A stretch of 17,831 nt of DNA. It comes from Citromicrobium sp. (GTDB taxonomy: Bacteria > Pseudomonadota > Alphaproteobacteria > Sphingomonadales > Sphingomonadaceae). How positions within the stretch are numbered: the stretch's first letter is position 1; each line of letters opens with the position of its first letter. The stretch lies in assembly GCA_002712945.1 (NCBI GenBank), contig PAVA01000048.1, forward strand, positions 1-17,831, written 5' to 3'. Positions 1 through 8,492 of the stretch are shown here, in pieces. The notes under the pieces were generated by a model. That model was given only the letters and a program-made list of their open reading frames with translations. It did no database searches and was not told the origin of the DNA. The translations under genes were made by a program, and so were the position numbers.

Positions 1-1020
<1,020 letters not shown>

Positions 1021-1034
1021 GCTACCGGGCCAAT

Positions 1035-1052
1035 GGTTAGAAGTTACTAACC
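1035..1052 (+). promoter_or_regulatory. Perfect 6+6 inverted repeat between mreB and mreC
   Basis: GGTTAG and CTAACC flank the hexanucleotide AAGTTA just before the mreC ribosome binding site. It could form a small RNA hairpin that tunes mreC translation or mRNA stability. There is no T-run, so it does not look like an intrinsic terminator. Function is inference. Confidence 0.35.
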
Positions 1053-1065
1053 GGACGGAGGAAAT

Positions 1066-2037
1066 ATGGCCCTGTCGGGGTCGAAACAGCGGATCTCGGG
1101 GCATTCCAAGAAGGCTCAATACAGCGCCTTCACGGGCTACGTGGCGATCGTTCTGGCGATCCTGCTCGGCATCGTGCTGCTGGTCGTATCGCTGATCCAG
1201 CCTGCATCCTTCAGCGGCCTGCGCGGCCTGTTCGGCGACGCGACCCAGCCGGTTGCGAGCGTCAATGCCGGTGCGCGCAGCGGCGGTCGCGGATTTTTCG
1301 AATCGGTCCAGGGCTATCTCGAAGCGGGGCAGCAGAACGCCGACCTCAAGAAGGAGGTGGAGATCGCGCGCATCCGCCTAGCCGAAGCGCGCGCGACCGA
1401 AGAGGAAAACCGCCGGCTAAAGGCGCTGCTGGGCCTGCGCGAAACCGAGGTTGCGCCTGTCGCCGTCGCACGCCTGGTGGGATCGAGCAGCGTCAGCACG
1501 CGGCGCTTCGCCTATCTCGGGGCAGGCCGATCCGACGGCGTAAAGCCGGGCATGCCGGTCCGCAGCGAGCGCGGCATCGTCGGCCGGGTGCTGGAGGCGG
1601 CGCGCCATTCCTCGCGCGTGCTGCTGATCACCGATAGCGAGAGCGTGCTGCCGGTCCGCCGTGCGGGCGACAACACGGTGGCCTTCGCCGAAGGGCGCGG
1701 CGATGGCCTGATCAACATCCGCCTGATCAATCTCGGGATAAATCCGCTCGAACGCGGCGACGTGTTCGTCACCAGCGGCGCGGGCGGGCTCTATCGCCCC
1801 GGCATCGCGGTCGCCATCGTGACCCGCCTGACCGACGATGGCGCGGTGGCGCGGATCATCAGCAATCCGGCGGCGACCGACTACGTTGCGGTCGAACCCG
1901 TGTGGCAGCCCGATGCGCTGCGCGGTGCGGAGACCCCGATCGAGGAAGCGATCGGCTCCAACCGGACCGTTACTGCGGACGACGAGGCGGACGAAGGCAG
2001 CGGGGAGACCCGCGAACCGGGGCTGGTCACGCCATGA
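1066..2037 (+). CDS. mreC: Rod shape-determining protein MreC
   Basis: Periplasmic scaffold of the elongasome that binds and activates PBP2/RodA. The 323-residue protein has a short basic cytoplasmic N-terminus, one membrane anchor at about residues 24-44, a coiled-coil segment at about 90-125 (NADLKKEVEI onward) that drives dimerisation in this family, then the beta-rich core to about residue 275. An acidic low-complexity tail follows. The ATG at 1066 is chosen because GGAGG lies 4 bases upstream (1057-1061). Its stop overlaps the mreD start in an ATGA arrangement, implying translational coupling. Length and domain order are normal for alphaproteobacteria. Confidence 0.95.
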   Translation: MALSGSKQRISGHSKKAQYSAFTGYVAIVLAILLGIVLLVVSLIQPASFSGLRGLFGDATQPVASVNAGARSGGRGFFESVQGYLEAGQQNADLKKEVEIARIRLAEARATEEENRRLKALLGLRETEVAPVAVARLVGSSSVSTRRFAYLGAGRSDGVKPGMPVRSERGIVGRVLEAARHSSRVLLITDSESVLPVRRAGDNTVAFAEGRGDGLINIRLINLGINPLERGDVFVTSGAGGLYRPGIAVAIVTRLTDDGAVARIISNPAATDYVAVEPVWQPDALRGAETPIEEAIGSNRTVTADDEADEGSGETREPGLVTP

Positions 2038-2591
2038 TCGAACGGCGCGCCTACAAGACGCGGCGCGACAGGTTCGGGCGGCAGATCAACCGCGACCAGT
2101 CCCCCTTCCTGCTGGTGTTCGTGCCCTGGGCGACGATCCTTCTGGCGTCCTACCTGCAGAGCGTGCCCATCGCGACCGCAGGCCCGCTGCTGCCGCCCAT
2201 CGGGTTCCTGTTCCTGCTCGCGTGGCGATTGCTGCGCCCCGGCGTGCTCCCGATCTGGTCGGGCATCATCTTCGGCATCTGGGACGATCTGTTCAGTGGG
2301 CAGCCATTGGGATCGGCTATATTGCTCTTTTCGGCGACGATGCTTGCGATCGAGATCATCGACATGCGCTTTCCCTGGCGCGGCTTCGCGCAGGACTGGC
2401 TGATCGCGTCGATCATCGTGGTGATCTACATTCTCACGGCAACGCTCGTCTCGGGCAGCCGGTTGAGCCTGCCGCTGTTCGCCAGCATCGTGCCCCAATT
2501 GCTGCTTTCGATTATCGCCTACCCCTTCGTCGCCTTCATCGTCTCGCGCCTCGACAGACTTCGCCTCATGCGTTTCCGGACCGTTTCCTGA
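2034..2591 (+). CDS. mreD: Rod shape-determining protein MreD
   Basis: Small integral membrane partner of MreC in the elongasome. The protein is 185 residues, with a basic N-terminus (MIERRAYKTRRDRFGRQINR) and about five to six hydrophobic segments, the last ending in FVAFIVSRLDRLRL. The start at 2034 gives a 4-base ATGA overlap with mreC; an in-frame open stretch further upstream is only a shadow of mreC. The stop shares one base with the mrdA start (TGATG). MreD proteins diverge strongly, so assignment rests on topology, size and operon position, which together are convincing. Confidence 0.92.
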   Translation: MIERRAYKTRRDRFGRQINRDQSPFLLVFVPWATILLASYLQSVPIATAGPLLPPIGFLFLLAWRLLRPGVLPIWSGIIFGIWDDLFSGQPLGSAILLFSATMLAIEIIDMRFPWRGFAQDWLIASIIVVIYILTATLVSGSRLSLPLFASIVPQLLLSIIAYPFVAFIVSRLDRLRLMRFRTVS

Positions 2592-4666
2592 TGCCCTTCG
2601 GCCTCACCAAGCCCGTGCTCAACGAGAGCACGCTGACCAACAGCTTCGACCGCCGCAGCTTCGTGCTGGGCGTCGGCGGCCTGTCGGTCGGCATGCTGCT
2701 GGCGGGGCGGATGGGCTATCTCGCCATCGCGGAGAACGACAAGTACGCGGTCGAGAGCGAGAGCAACCGCGTCAACCTGACGCTGATCCCGCCGCGCCGG
2801 GGCTGGATCCTCGATCGCAACGGCGCTCCGCTGGCGTCCAACCAGGCGGACTTTCGCGTCGATATCATTCCCGAACGATTGCAAGATGGCGAGCGCGAGT
2901 TGCAGACCCTCGCCACGCTGCTCGAACTCGACGATGCGAAGATGCGCGACCTGCGCAAGAAGATCGACGAATCGGCGGGCTACGCGCCGATCGAGGTCGC
3001 CAGCGGGCTCGATTACGATGCCTTCGCCGCCGTCAGCATCCGCCTGCCCGAGCTGCCCGGCGTGGTGCCCCAGCGGGGCTTTTCGCGCTACTACCCCACC
3101 GGCCCCTCGGTCGGGCACCTGCTCGGCTACGTGGGCGCGGCGAGCCGCGAGGAGTTCGAGGAGGATCGCAACCCGCTGCTGATCACGCCGGGCTACAAGA
3201 TCGGCAAGGACGGGGTCGAAAAGCAGTTCGAGCAGACATTGCGCGGCAAGCCCGGCGCGCGGCGCGTGGAGGTGACCGCCTCGGGCCGGATCGTGCGCGA
3301 TCTCAGCACCCGGCCCGACGTCCAGGGCGACCCGATCCAGCTGACCATCGACGGCCCGCTGCAGGACTATGCCGCGCGCCGCCTCGGCCTCGAAAGCGGA
3401 TCGGTGGTGGTGATGGACTGCCTCACCGGCGACCTGCTGTGCATGGCCTCCATGCCCAGTTTCGACCCGAACAGCTTTTCCGACGGGATCGGCAGCGTCG
3501 AATACGCGATGCTGAGCGAGAACGAGCGGGTGCCGCTGCGCAACAAGGTGCTCAAGGGCCTCTACCCGCCCGGCTCCACCGTGAAGCCGATGCACGCGAT
3601 GGCGTTCCTCCACGAAGGCATTGCGCCAGACGAGGCCATCATGTGCGGCGGAGGACGGCGGATCGGCAACCGCTTCTTCAACTGCTGGAGCAACCATGGC
3701 CGGGTCGACATGGCCAAGAGCGTCTACCAGTCCTGCGATAGCTACTATTACCACTTCGCCCAGCAGGTCGGGTTCGACAAGGTCGCCGCCTACGCCCGCC
3801 AGTTCGGCCTCGGCCAGGAATTCGATTTGCCGGTCGCCAGCCAGTTCTACGGGACCGTGCCCGACCCGGCATGGAAGCTGAAGAAATACGAGCAGGAATG
3901 GCAGCCCTACGACACGGTCAATGCCTCGATCGGCCAGGGCTATTATCTCACCAATCCGCTGCAGTTGGCCGTGATGGCGACCCGCATCGCGACCGGGCGC
4001 CACGTCGAGCCGGGGATGATCAAGACGAACGAGCGCAAGCGCTTCGCCTCGCTCGACTTCAACCGCGAACAGATCGCCTATATCCGCCAGGCGATGAGCG
4101 ACGTGGTCAACGGCCCCGGTACGGCCGGGCGCGCACGCCTGCCGATCGAGGATGTGCTGATGGCGGGCAAGACGGGGACGGCGCAGGTCGTCTCGCTCAG
4201 CGTGTCGGACGGCAAGAGCGGCCCGTGGAAGTATCGCGACCACGGTCTGTTCGTGTTCTTCGCGCCCTTCGACAATCCGCGCTACGCAGGCGCGGTGGTG
4301 ATCGAGCATGGCGGCGGATCGGGCGCGGCCTACCCTATCGCGCGCGACGTGATGACCTTCCTGTTCGATCCGCAGAAGGGCATGGACGCCCTCAGGGCGC
4401 TCGAAAAGGAATGGGGCGGAACCGCACAGGAGCGCCTGCAGCGCCGCTACGAGGAATATGCGCGCGCGGCGGGCGAGGCCATCCCGCCCAGCGCACCGCT
4501 CGACCGGGAAATCCAGGCCCGCGTGGATGCCGAGGCACGGATCGAGGCGCAGCGCAGCGAGGCCTTCGCGCGAGACAATCCCCGCCGTGCGCGGCGCACC
4601 GATTTCGATGCGCCAGCCGACACACCGGCCGCTGGCGCAACTACAAGGCAGGGTGAGACGCAATGA
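2591..4666 (+). CDS. mrdA: Penicillin-binding protein 2 (peptidoglycan DD-transpeptidase)
   Basis: Class B PBP that cross-links new peptidoglycan strands during side-wall elongation, paired with the RodA glycosyltransferase. The 691-residue protein has a cytoplasmic N-terminus, one signal anchor at about residues 24-46, and a non-catalytic pedestal domain beginning with PPRRGWILDRNG. The transpeptidase domain carries all three active-site motifs: S329-T-V-K332 (nucleophilic Ser), S381-C-D383 in place of the usual SxN but accepted in PBP2 proteins, and K527-T-G-T530. A charged tail of about 100 residues follows. The ATG at 2591 overlaps the mreD stop by one base; an in-frame extension upstream to 1838 is a shadow of mreC/mreD. 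The tail is somewhat longer than in enterobacterial PBP2. Confidence 0.96.
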   Translation: MPFGLTKPVLNESTLTNSFDRRSFVLGVGGLSVGMLLAGRMGYLAIAENDKYAVESESNRVNLTLIPPRRGWILDRNGAPLASNQADFRVDIIPERLQDGERELQTLATLLELDDAKMRDLRKKIDESAGYAPIEVASGLDYDAFAAVSIRLPELPGVVPQRGFSRYYPTGPSVGHLLGYVGAASREEFEEDRNPLLITPGYKIGKDGVEKQFEQTLRGKPGARRVEVTASGRIVRDLSTRPDVQGDPIQLTIDGPLQDYAARRLGLESGSVVVMDCLTGDLLCMASMPSFDPNSFSDGIGSVEYAMLSENERVPLRNKVLKGLYPPGSTVKPMHAMAFLHEGIAPDEAIMCGGGRRIGNRFFNCWSNHGRVDMAKSVYQSCDSYYYHFAQQVGFDKVAAYARQFGLGQEFDLPVASQFYGTVPDPAWKLKKYEQEWQPYDTVNASIGQGYYLTNPLQLAVMATRIATGRHVEPGMIKTNERKRFASLDFNREQIAYIRQAMSDVVNGPGTAGRARLPIEDVLMAGKTGTAQVVSLSVSDGKSGPWKYRDHGLFVFFAPFDNPRYAGAVVIEHGGGSGAAYPIARDVMTFLFDPQKGMDALRALEKEWGGTAQERLQRRYEEYARAAGEAIPPSAPLDREIQARVDAEARIEAQRSEAFARDNPRRARRTDFDAPADTPAAGATTRQGETQ

Positions 4667-5784
4667 GCTCGGTAATCCCGGCCCCTATCGCGCGCCAGCC
4701 GTGGGCGATGCTGACCCCGCTGATCCTGCTCACCTGCTTCGGAGCCGCCGTGCTCTACTCGGCGGCGGGGGGCAGCTTTTCGCCTTTTGCGTCCTCGCAT
4801 CTCATACGCTTCGGCGTGTTCATGGTGGTCGCGCTCGTCATCGCGGGCATGCCGCGCGACTTCGTGAAGCTGGTGGCCTATCCCGCCTATATCGGCATCC
4901 TGCTGCTGCTGGTCGCGGTGGAGGCCGCGGGCGCGATGGGCGGCGGGAGCCAGCGCTGGCTCGAAGTCGGCCCGATCCGCATCCAGCCGTCCGAGCTGAT
5001 GAAGCCGGCAGTCGCCCTCGCCCTCGCCCGGTTCTACGACACCCTCCCCACGGGGATGATCGACTCGTGGCGCGCGCTGGTGCCCGCAGGAGTGATCATC
5101 GCGATGCCCGTGGGGCTGGTGCTGATGCAGCCCGACCTCGGCACGGCGCTCGCCATCCTGTTCTCGGGCGCGGTGGTGATGTTCCTCGCCGGACTGCCGA
5201 TGAGCTGGTTTCTGACGGCGGGTGCGGCAGCAGCGGTCGCCGTGCCGCTGGCCTATAGTTTCGCGCTCAAACCCTATCAGCAGCGGCGTGTGACGACCTT
5301 CCTCGATCCGGAAAGCGATCCGCTGGGCAGCGGCTACCACATCACCCAGTCCAAGATCGCGATCGGATCGGGCGGGTTCTCCGGCAAAGGCTTCAACGAG
5401 GGTTCGCAGAGCCATCTGCAATACCTGCCCGAACCACATACCGACTTCGTCTTCGCGACGATGGCGGAGGAATGGGGCTTCCTGGGCGGCCTGTTCGTGA
5501 TCGTCTCCTTCGGCCTGATCCTCTACTGGGGGCTCAAGGTCGCGCGCGCGGCGCAAACCCGGTTCGACCGGCTGCTGGCGGCGGGCATGGTGGCGACCAT
5601 GTTCTTCTACATCGCGATCAACCTGCTGATGGTCATGGGGCTGGCGCCCGTGGTGGGCATTCCCCTTCCCTTCATGAGCCACGGCGGGTCTTCGATGATG
5701 ACCAACATGCTGTGCATCGGCGCGCTGATGATGGTCTATCGCTGGAACACGCAGGGGCGCGGCGGCGGGCTTCTTTCGACCTGA
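4663..5784 (+). CDS. mrdB: RodA, SEDS peptidoglycan glycosyltransferase
   Basis: SEDS-family polymerase that joins lipid II into glycan strands during elongation, working with PBP2. The 373-residue, highly hydrophobic protein has about ten membrane segments. Family motifs visible are QRWLEVGPIRIQPSELMK, LMQPDLGTALAILFSG, the extracellular-loop block with QSKIAIGSGG and GKGF, then HTDFVFATMAEEWGF from residue 259, and a C-terminal GIPLPFMSHGGSSM. The start overlaps the mrdA stop (ATGA), so the two partner enzymes are coupled. No Rho-independent terminator with a T-run is obvious after the stop. Confidence 0.96.
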   Translation: MSSVIPAPIARQPWAMLTPLILLTCFGAAVLYSAAGGSFSPFASSHLIRFGVFMVVALVIAGMPRDFVKLVAYPAYIGILLLLVAVEAAGAMGGGSQRWLEVGPIRIQPSELMKPAVALALARFYDTLPTGMIDSWRALVPAGVIIAMPVGLVLMQPDLGTALAILFSGAVVMFLAGLPMSWFLTAGAAAAVAVPLAYSFALKPYQQRRVTTFLDPESDPLGSGYHITQSKIAIGSGGFSGKGFNEGSQSHLQYLPEPHTDFVFATMAEEWGFLGGLFVIVSFGLILYWGLKVARAAQTRFDRLLAAGMVATMFFYIAINLLMVMGLAPVVGIPLPFMSHGGSSMMTNMLCIGALMMVYRWNTQGRGGGLLST

Positions 5785-5902
5785 TGCGGATTGATGTGCC
5801 GGAAGGGCTTGCACCTTTCGCCACAGGCCCTATGTGACCGCCTCCCGCTGGCGAATCGCACCTCGAATCGCTGGCGCGGCCTCCTTTCCTGCAGGCCGGT
5901 GT

Positions 5903-5978
<76 letters not shown>

Positions 5979-6046
5979 CCTTCTCCTAATGAAAACAGTG
6001 GCTTGTGTGGCAATGCCGGTAGGCGTTCGCTCGACCATGCCTAGCG

Positions 6047-6064
6047 TTCTACCACATTTCTAAC
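6047..6064 (+). repeat. Putative integrase arm-type site, left copy
   Basis: TTCTACCACATTTCTAAC matches 14945-14962 at 17 of 18 bases in the same orientation. It lies 69 bp inside the left attachment repeat. Short repeats at both inner ends of a tyrosine-integrase element are typical arm-binding sites; that role is inferred. Confidence 0.6.
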
Positions 6065-6152
6065 GTGTTCGCGTGCCGGGGCAGTAGTCGACGGCAGGGT
6101 GCGATTCGGCGCGGCAAGGTCGAAAAATCGGCGAACCCACCGGGTGTTCTCG

Positions 6153-6184
6153 TCCGGTACTCATGGATACTCGTTCGTACCGGA
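6153..6184. promoter_or_regulatory. 8+8 inverted repeat upstream of winged-helix gene
   Basis: TCCGGTAC at 6153-6160 and its exact reverse complement GTACCGGA at 6177-6184 are separated by 16 bases, a 24-bp repeat spacing. It could be a protein-binding operator or a hairpin in the leader of the downstream gene. No factor can be assigned from sequence alone. Confidence 0.4.
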
Positions 6185-6351
6185 TGAACGTGTGCTGCGT
6201 GAATACGTGCTGCTTTAGTAGATCATTCTCGCCAGTAGCACCGGGCGTCAGGCTCCAGAGGGTCTGGCGGGATTCTGCTCGTCCCCTACCCTTCCAAATC
6301 CGCGATTTAAGCGTAGATATGATGCACAACGCCAATCGACGCGAGACTATC

Positions 6352-6849
6352 ATGACCACGAAGAAGACCGCAACCGTTTTGAAGATGCCCGTCAGCAAGC
6401 GCAAAGCCGACAGCACATCCGAGAGGAAGTGGGGTAAGGCCGTTCTCGCGCAGGGCTTCTCCATCGTGCCCTCGCTCCTGTTCAAGGCGCAGCGGCGGCT
6501 CCAGCTCAAGCCAATTGAACTTGCTATCCTCGTTCATCTTGCGGATTTTTGGTGGGACCCGGAGCGGAAGCCCTACCCCAGCAAGCAGAGGCTGTCGGAG
6601 CGGCTCGGCATCGGACCCCGGCAGGTGCAGCACTGGATCGCGAACCTTGAGAAGGCAGGTCTCTTGAAGCGCAACCAGCGTTACGCCACGCACGGCGGCA
6701 AGCTGACGAATGAGTATGATTTGTCCGGCTTGGTCGAGCGGTTGAAGGAACTGGAGCCTGAGTTCCGCCAGGTCGAAGAGGAGGTCACCGCCAAGCGCCG
6801 TGCCGTCGGCAAGCCCGGCCTGCGTAAGCGCAAGGCGGACAAGGGTTGA
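6352..6849 (+). CDS. Winged helix-turn-helix protein, probable element regulator or replication protein
   Basis: The protein is 165 residues with a basic N-terminus and a DNA-binding winged helix at about residues 51-120. Key segments are AQRRLQLKPIELAILVHLAD, then PYPSKQRLSERLGIGPRQVQ (recognition-helix region) and HWIANLEKAGLLKRNQRY. A charged helical and lysine/arginine-rich tail follows. Similar HTH proteins with an F-x-x-[IV]-P-x-x-L...AQRRL lead-in are common in alphaproteobacterial islands and can resemble plasmid replication initiators; the target is unknown. I chose the ATG at 6352; ATGs at 6319 and 6322 are also possible and no strong ribosome binding site decides. It ends 6 bp before the tRNA-like RNA, so both may share a transcript. 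Confidence 0.75.
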   Translation: MTTKKTATVLKMPVSKRKADSTSERKWGKAVLAQGFSIVPSLLFKAQRRLQLKPIELAILVHLADFWWDPERKPYPSKQRLSERLGIGPRQVQHWIANLEKAGLLKRNQRYATHGGKLTNEYDLSGLVERLKELEPEFRQVEEEVTAKRRAVGKPGLRKRKADKG

Positions 6850-6855
6850 CGAGAT

Positions 6856-6965
6856 TGCGGCGTAGCTCAGCTGGATAGAGCATCCGAGGCGCTACGTATT
6901 CGGTGGGTCGCACTGCCGAATGTACGGCCTGGAGGGTCACGGGTTCAAGTCCCGTCGTCGCACCA
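6856..6965 (+). ncRNA. tRNA-like RNA with expanded anticodon domain
   Basis: Both ends are tRNA-like. The acceptor TGCGGCG at 6856-6862 pairs with CGTCGCA at 6956-6962, followed by CCA. The D arm is GCTC/GAGC with a GG-containing loop, and the T arm is ACGGG/CCCGT with loop TTCAAGT. The space between D and T arms (6883-6938) is 56 nt, where a normal class I tRNA has about 22. It does not give a 7-base anticodon loop. Instead it can form a rod: TCC(G)AGGC with GCCTGGA (one bulge), then GTA with TAC and TTCGG with CCGAA, capped near 6904-6915. If base 6962 is the discriminator, the acceptor has only 6 pairs. It may be a tRNA mimic, a degenerate tRNA, or a tRNA carrying an insertion. An anticodon cannot be named. 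Confidence 0.6.
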
Positions 6966-6968
6966 ACC

Positions 6969-7319
6969 CTAAATTCCCTGTTCCTCGAGGCGGCGACACC
7001 CGGCTCCGCCGCTCGTGCACAGGCGCAGCCGCACAACGTCGTCCGACCAGAACGGCCTGCGGCACCTCATGCACCGCTGCCATCCCACCCGCCTGACCAC
7101 GCGGGGCGGCGTCACGTCATGGTCCAGCACCGGCTCTCGGCGAAGGCACCCGTCGTAGGGCCACTCGCGCGGCTCGGCGTAGCCCTGACTGTCGGCCCGC
7201 ACCGTCGGGGCCGTCCGCATAACCGGGGCGGGTGTGGGTGCCGGGTCGGGCTTGTCCGCCACGGACACCCCGTTTGCCGCGCGCCAGTTGGCCAGCCAGG
7301 TTGGTACCGGCTCTCTCAC
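6969..7319 (-). CDS. Hypothetical protein with C-terminal zinc-ribbon-like motif (116 aa)
   Basis: The start is a GTG at 7319 that overlaps the stop of the upstream 82-aa gene as GTGA; an open frame upstream in this phase is a shadow of that gene. The N-terminus is PVPTWLANWRAANGV, the middle is proline-rich and probably disordered, and the C-terminus has C83-x2-C86 in GWQRCMRCRRPFWSDDVVR, then C101 and C108. The last pair is spaced CTSGGAGC rather than the usual CxxC, so the metal site may be altered. The protein sits last in a five-gene minus-strand block and its stop faces the tRNA-like RNA only 3 bp away. No function can be assigned. Confidence 0.65.
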   Translation of the reverse strand: MREPVPTWLANWRAANGVSVADKPDPAPTPAPVMRTAPTVRADSQGYAEPREWPYDGCLRREPVLDHDVTPPRVVRRVGWQRCMRCRRPFWSDDVVRLRLCTSGGAGCRRLEEQGI

Positions 7320-7564
7320 CGATTGTGGCCGCTCTGCCAGTTGCCCGCCCGCCGCCAGGCACCCCAGGCACCGTCCCGCTCCCACCGTGCCAGAGCGGCG
7401 AGGATCGAGCGCCCATCGGCGCGGTCCAACCTGCCCGCTTCCATGTCTGCCTCGCACCACGCTGTGAAGGCCTCGAACGAACCGTAGGCGGCGACGAAGG
7501 GCGACGGACGGTCCCCGACCTCAAGACGCGACACGCGCGCCAGCATGGTGCGGACACGGGCCAC
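7316..7564 (-). CDS. Small hypothetical protein (82 aa)
   Basis: The GTG start at 7564 gives MARVRTMLARVSRLE, an amphipathic helix, followed by SPFVAAYGSFEAFTAWCEAD and a helical C-terminus. Small proteins of this style recur in sphingomonad genomic islands in my memory, with no known role. The start lies 5 bp after the upstream gene's stop; an internal ATG at codon 7 is an alternative start. The stop overlaps the next gene by 4 bases. The overlapping, same-strand arrangement supports it as real despite its size. Confidence 0.65.
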   Translation of the reverse strand: MARVRTMLARVSRLEVGDRPSPFVAAYGSFEAFTAWCEADMEAGRLDRADGRSILAALARWERDGAWGAWRRAGNWQSGHNR

Positions 7565-7569
7565 CGTGG

Positions 7570-7977
7570 TCAGCCCCGAATGACGCCGAAGTCGACCAGC
7601 ACAGCATGCGCATCGGCCCGAACGCGACGGTCGTGGCAGTCACGCATGATACCCACGAGCATGGTCACCACCTCGCGGCGAAGATCACCACGCTGCTGCG
7701 GGGTTAGTTCAGCGAAGGCCTTCTGCACCTTGGGCTTCTGTAGAACCTCCGGCCCGGTCATTGGGAGCACGTACAGCGGGTGAACCATCTGCTCGGCCAT
7801 CTCGCAGGCCCAGGCCACCGCCTCCTCGTACTTCTCGATTGGCTCCAGCGGTCCCTCAAAGACCGTCCTGTGGATGCCGTCCTTGGGCGGGCCGAACCAC
7901 ACGACCTGAACGTGCGTGTGGTCATCTTCCGGCTCGTCGGCGGCCACGCGGTTGGTCCCGCACTTGATTATCGGCAC
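7570..7977 (-). CDS. Hypothetical protein (135 aa)
   Basis: The GTG start at 7977 is preceded by GAGGAG 8 bases upstream. An ATG between them is in another frame and closes at once, which supports the GTG. The protein starts MPIIKCGTNRVAADEPEDDH, has a mixed beta-rich first half (VQVVWFGPP) and a helical second half (KAFAELTPQQRGDLRREVV). There is no signal peptide, membrane segment or catalytic motif that I recognise. It is the third gene of the minus-strand block, 25 bp after the DUF5681 gene. Confidence 0.7.
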   Translation of the reverse strand: MPIIKCGTNRVAADEPEDDHTHVQVVWFGPPKDGIHRTVFEGPLEPIEKYEEAVAWACEMAEQMVHPLYVLPMTGPEVLQKPKVQKAFAELTPQQRGDLRREVVTMLVGIMRDCHDRRVRADAHAVLVDFGVIRG

Positions 7978-8002
7978 GTCGTCATCTCCTCGGTGTTCGT
8001 GG

Positions 8003-8461
8003 TCACTGCTTGGCCTCCAGCGCCGCGAGTCGAGCCTCCAACTCCTCGACGGCTCGAACGTCCGCCAGCGCCTTCACGGACTCAATTAGCTGCTTGCCCA
8101 GATCCACGGGGACGCCACCGCTGGCGACTGCCGCCAACACGGCCTCGACCTGCGCCACTGTGCTGGCGGTCGGATCGAACTCGAACTGCACCGGCTGCGC
8201 CTCGGGACGCAGGGCGGGCGCGATGCGGGCAAGGATGATGTTGCAGGCCTGTAGGTCGCCTTCGAGAGCGGCGTCGATCACGACGCGGGCGACCGCGTGT
8301 CCGTCGTCCAGCAGCGCGCGTGTGATCTTCGTCCGGGCATCCGGTCGCCCAGGGGGTCTGCCACGGGGGTTGCCACTCTGCCCCTTCTGCCAGCGGCCCT
8401 TGTTGGCCACGGGCTTGGGGACGAAGTTCTTCATCCAGTCGGGTTTGGTGATCTCGGTCAT
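8003..8461 (-). CDS. DUF5681 domain-containing protein
   Basis: The 152-residue protein carries the DUF5681 signature WQKGQSGNPRGRPPGRP at residues 24-40, an AT-hook-like basic Gly/Arg/Pro motif, then helices (TKITRALLDDGHAVARVVID) and a C-terminal coiled coil (ELEARLAALEAKQ). Family members are common in prophages and integrated elements, and some lie near terminase genes; a DNA-binding or small-terminase-like role is plausible but unproven. The ATG at 8461 is chosen because residues before it are low-quality shadow sequence. It begins 31 bp after the 233-aa gene ends, so they are probably cotranscribed. Confidence 0.78.
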   Translation of the reverse strand: MTEITKPDWMKNFVPKPVANKGRWQKGQSGNPRGRPPGRPDARTKITRALLDDGHAVARVVIDAALEGDLQACNIILARIAPALRPEAQPVQFEFDPTASTVAQVEAVLAAVASGGVPVDLGKQLIESVKALADVRAVEELEARLAALEAKQ

Positions 8462-8492
8462 GGGAGTCGTGTTCTCATCAGGGTGGGAACAG

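Larger units (their letters stand above)
5979..6351. other. Non-coding left end of the element
   Basis: About 370 bases with no convincing gene. An open frame runs in from 6163 on the + strand, but its first ~60 codons are cysteine- and arginine-rich with no family look, so I treat this stretch as non-coding. It contains an 18-bp arm-type repeat copy (6047-6064) and an 8+8 inverted repeat (6153-6184), consistent with an attachment and regulatory region. Confidence 0.55.

Noticed and set aside
2519..4663. A 714-codon open frame on the minus strand opposite mrdA
   Set aside because: It is a mirror of PBP2, driven by high GC codon bias; its composition is His/Ala/Arg-rich with no motifs, while the + strand gene has all transpeptidase motifs.
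4447..5814. A 455-codon minus-strand open frame opposite rodA
   Set aside because: Histidine- and glutamine-rich shadow translation; RodA on the + strand has all SEDS motifs.
6163..6351. Extending the winged-helix gene upstream to 6163
   Set aside because: The extra ~63 codons look random (cysteine-rich), have no ribosome binding site and overlap the 8+8 inverted repeat.
7319..7460. A longer start for the 116-aa zinc-ribbon-like gene at 7460
   Set aside because: The added segment overlaps the 82-aa gene in another frame and reads as Gly/Arg-rich shadow; the GTGA coupling at 7319 is the better start.
6969..7564. A frameshift joining the 82-aa and 116-aa genes
   Set aside because: The stop and start overlap neatly as GTGA, the usual sign of two coupled genes; no evidence that one protein was split.
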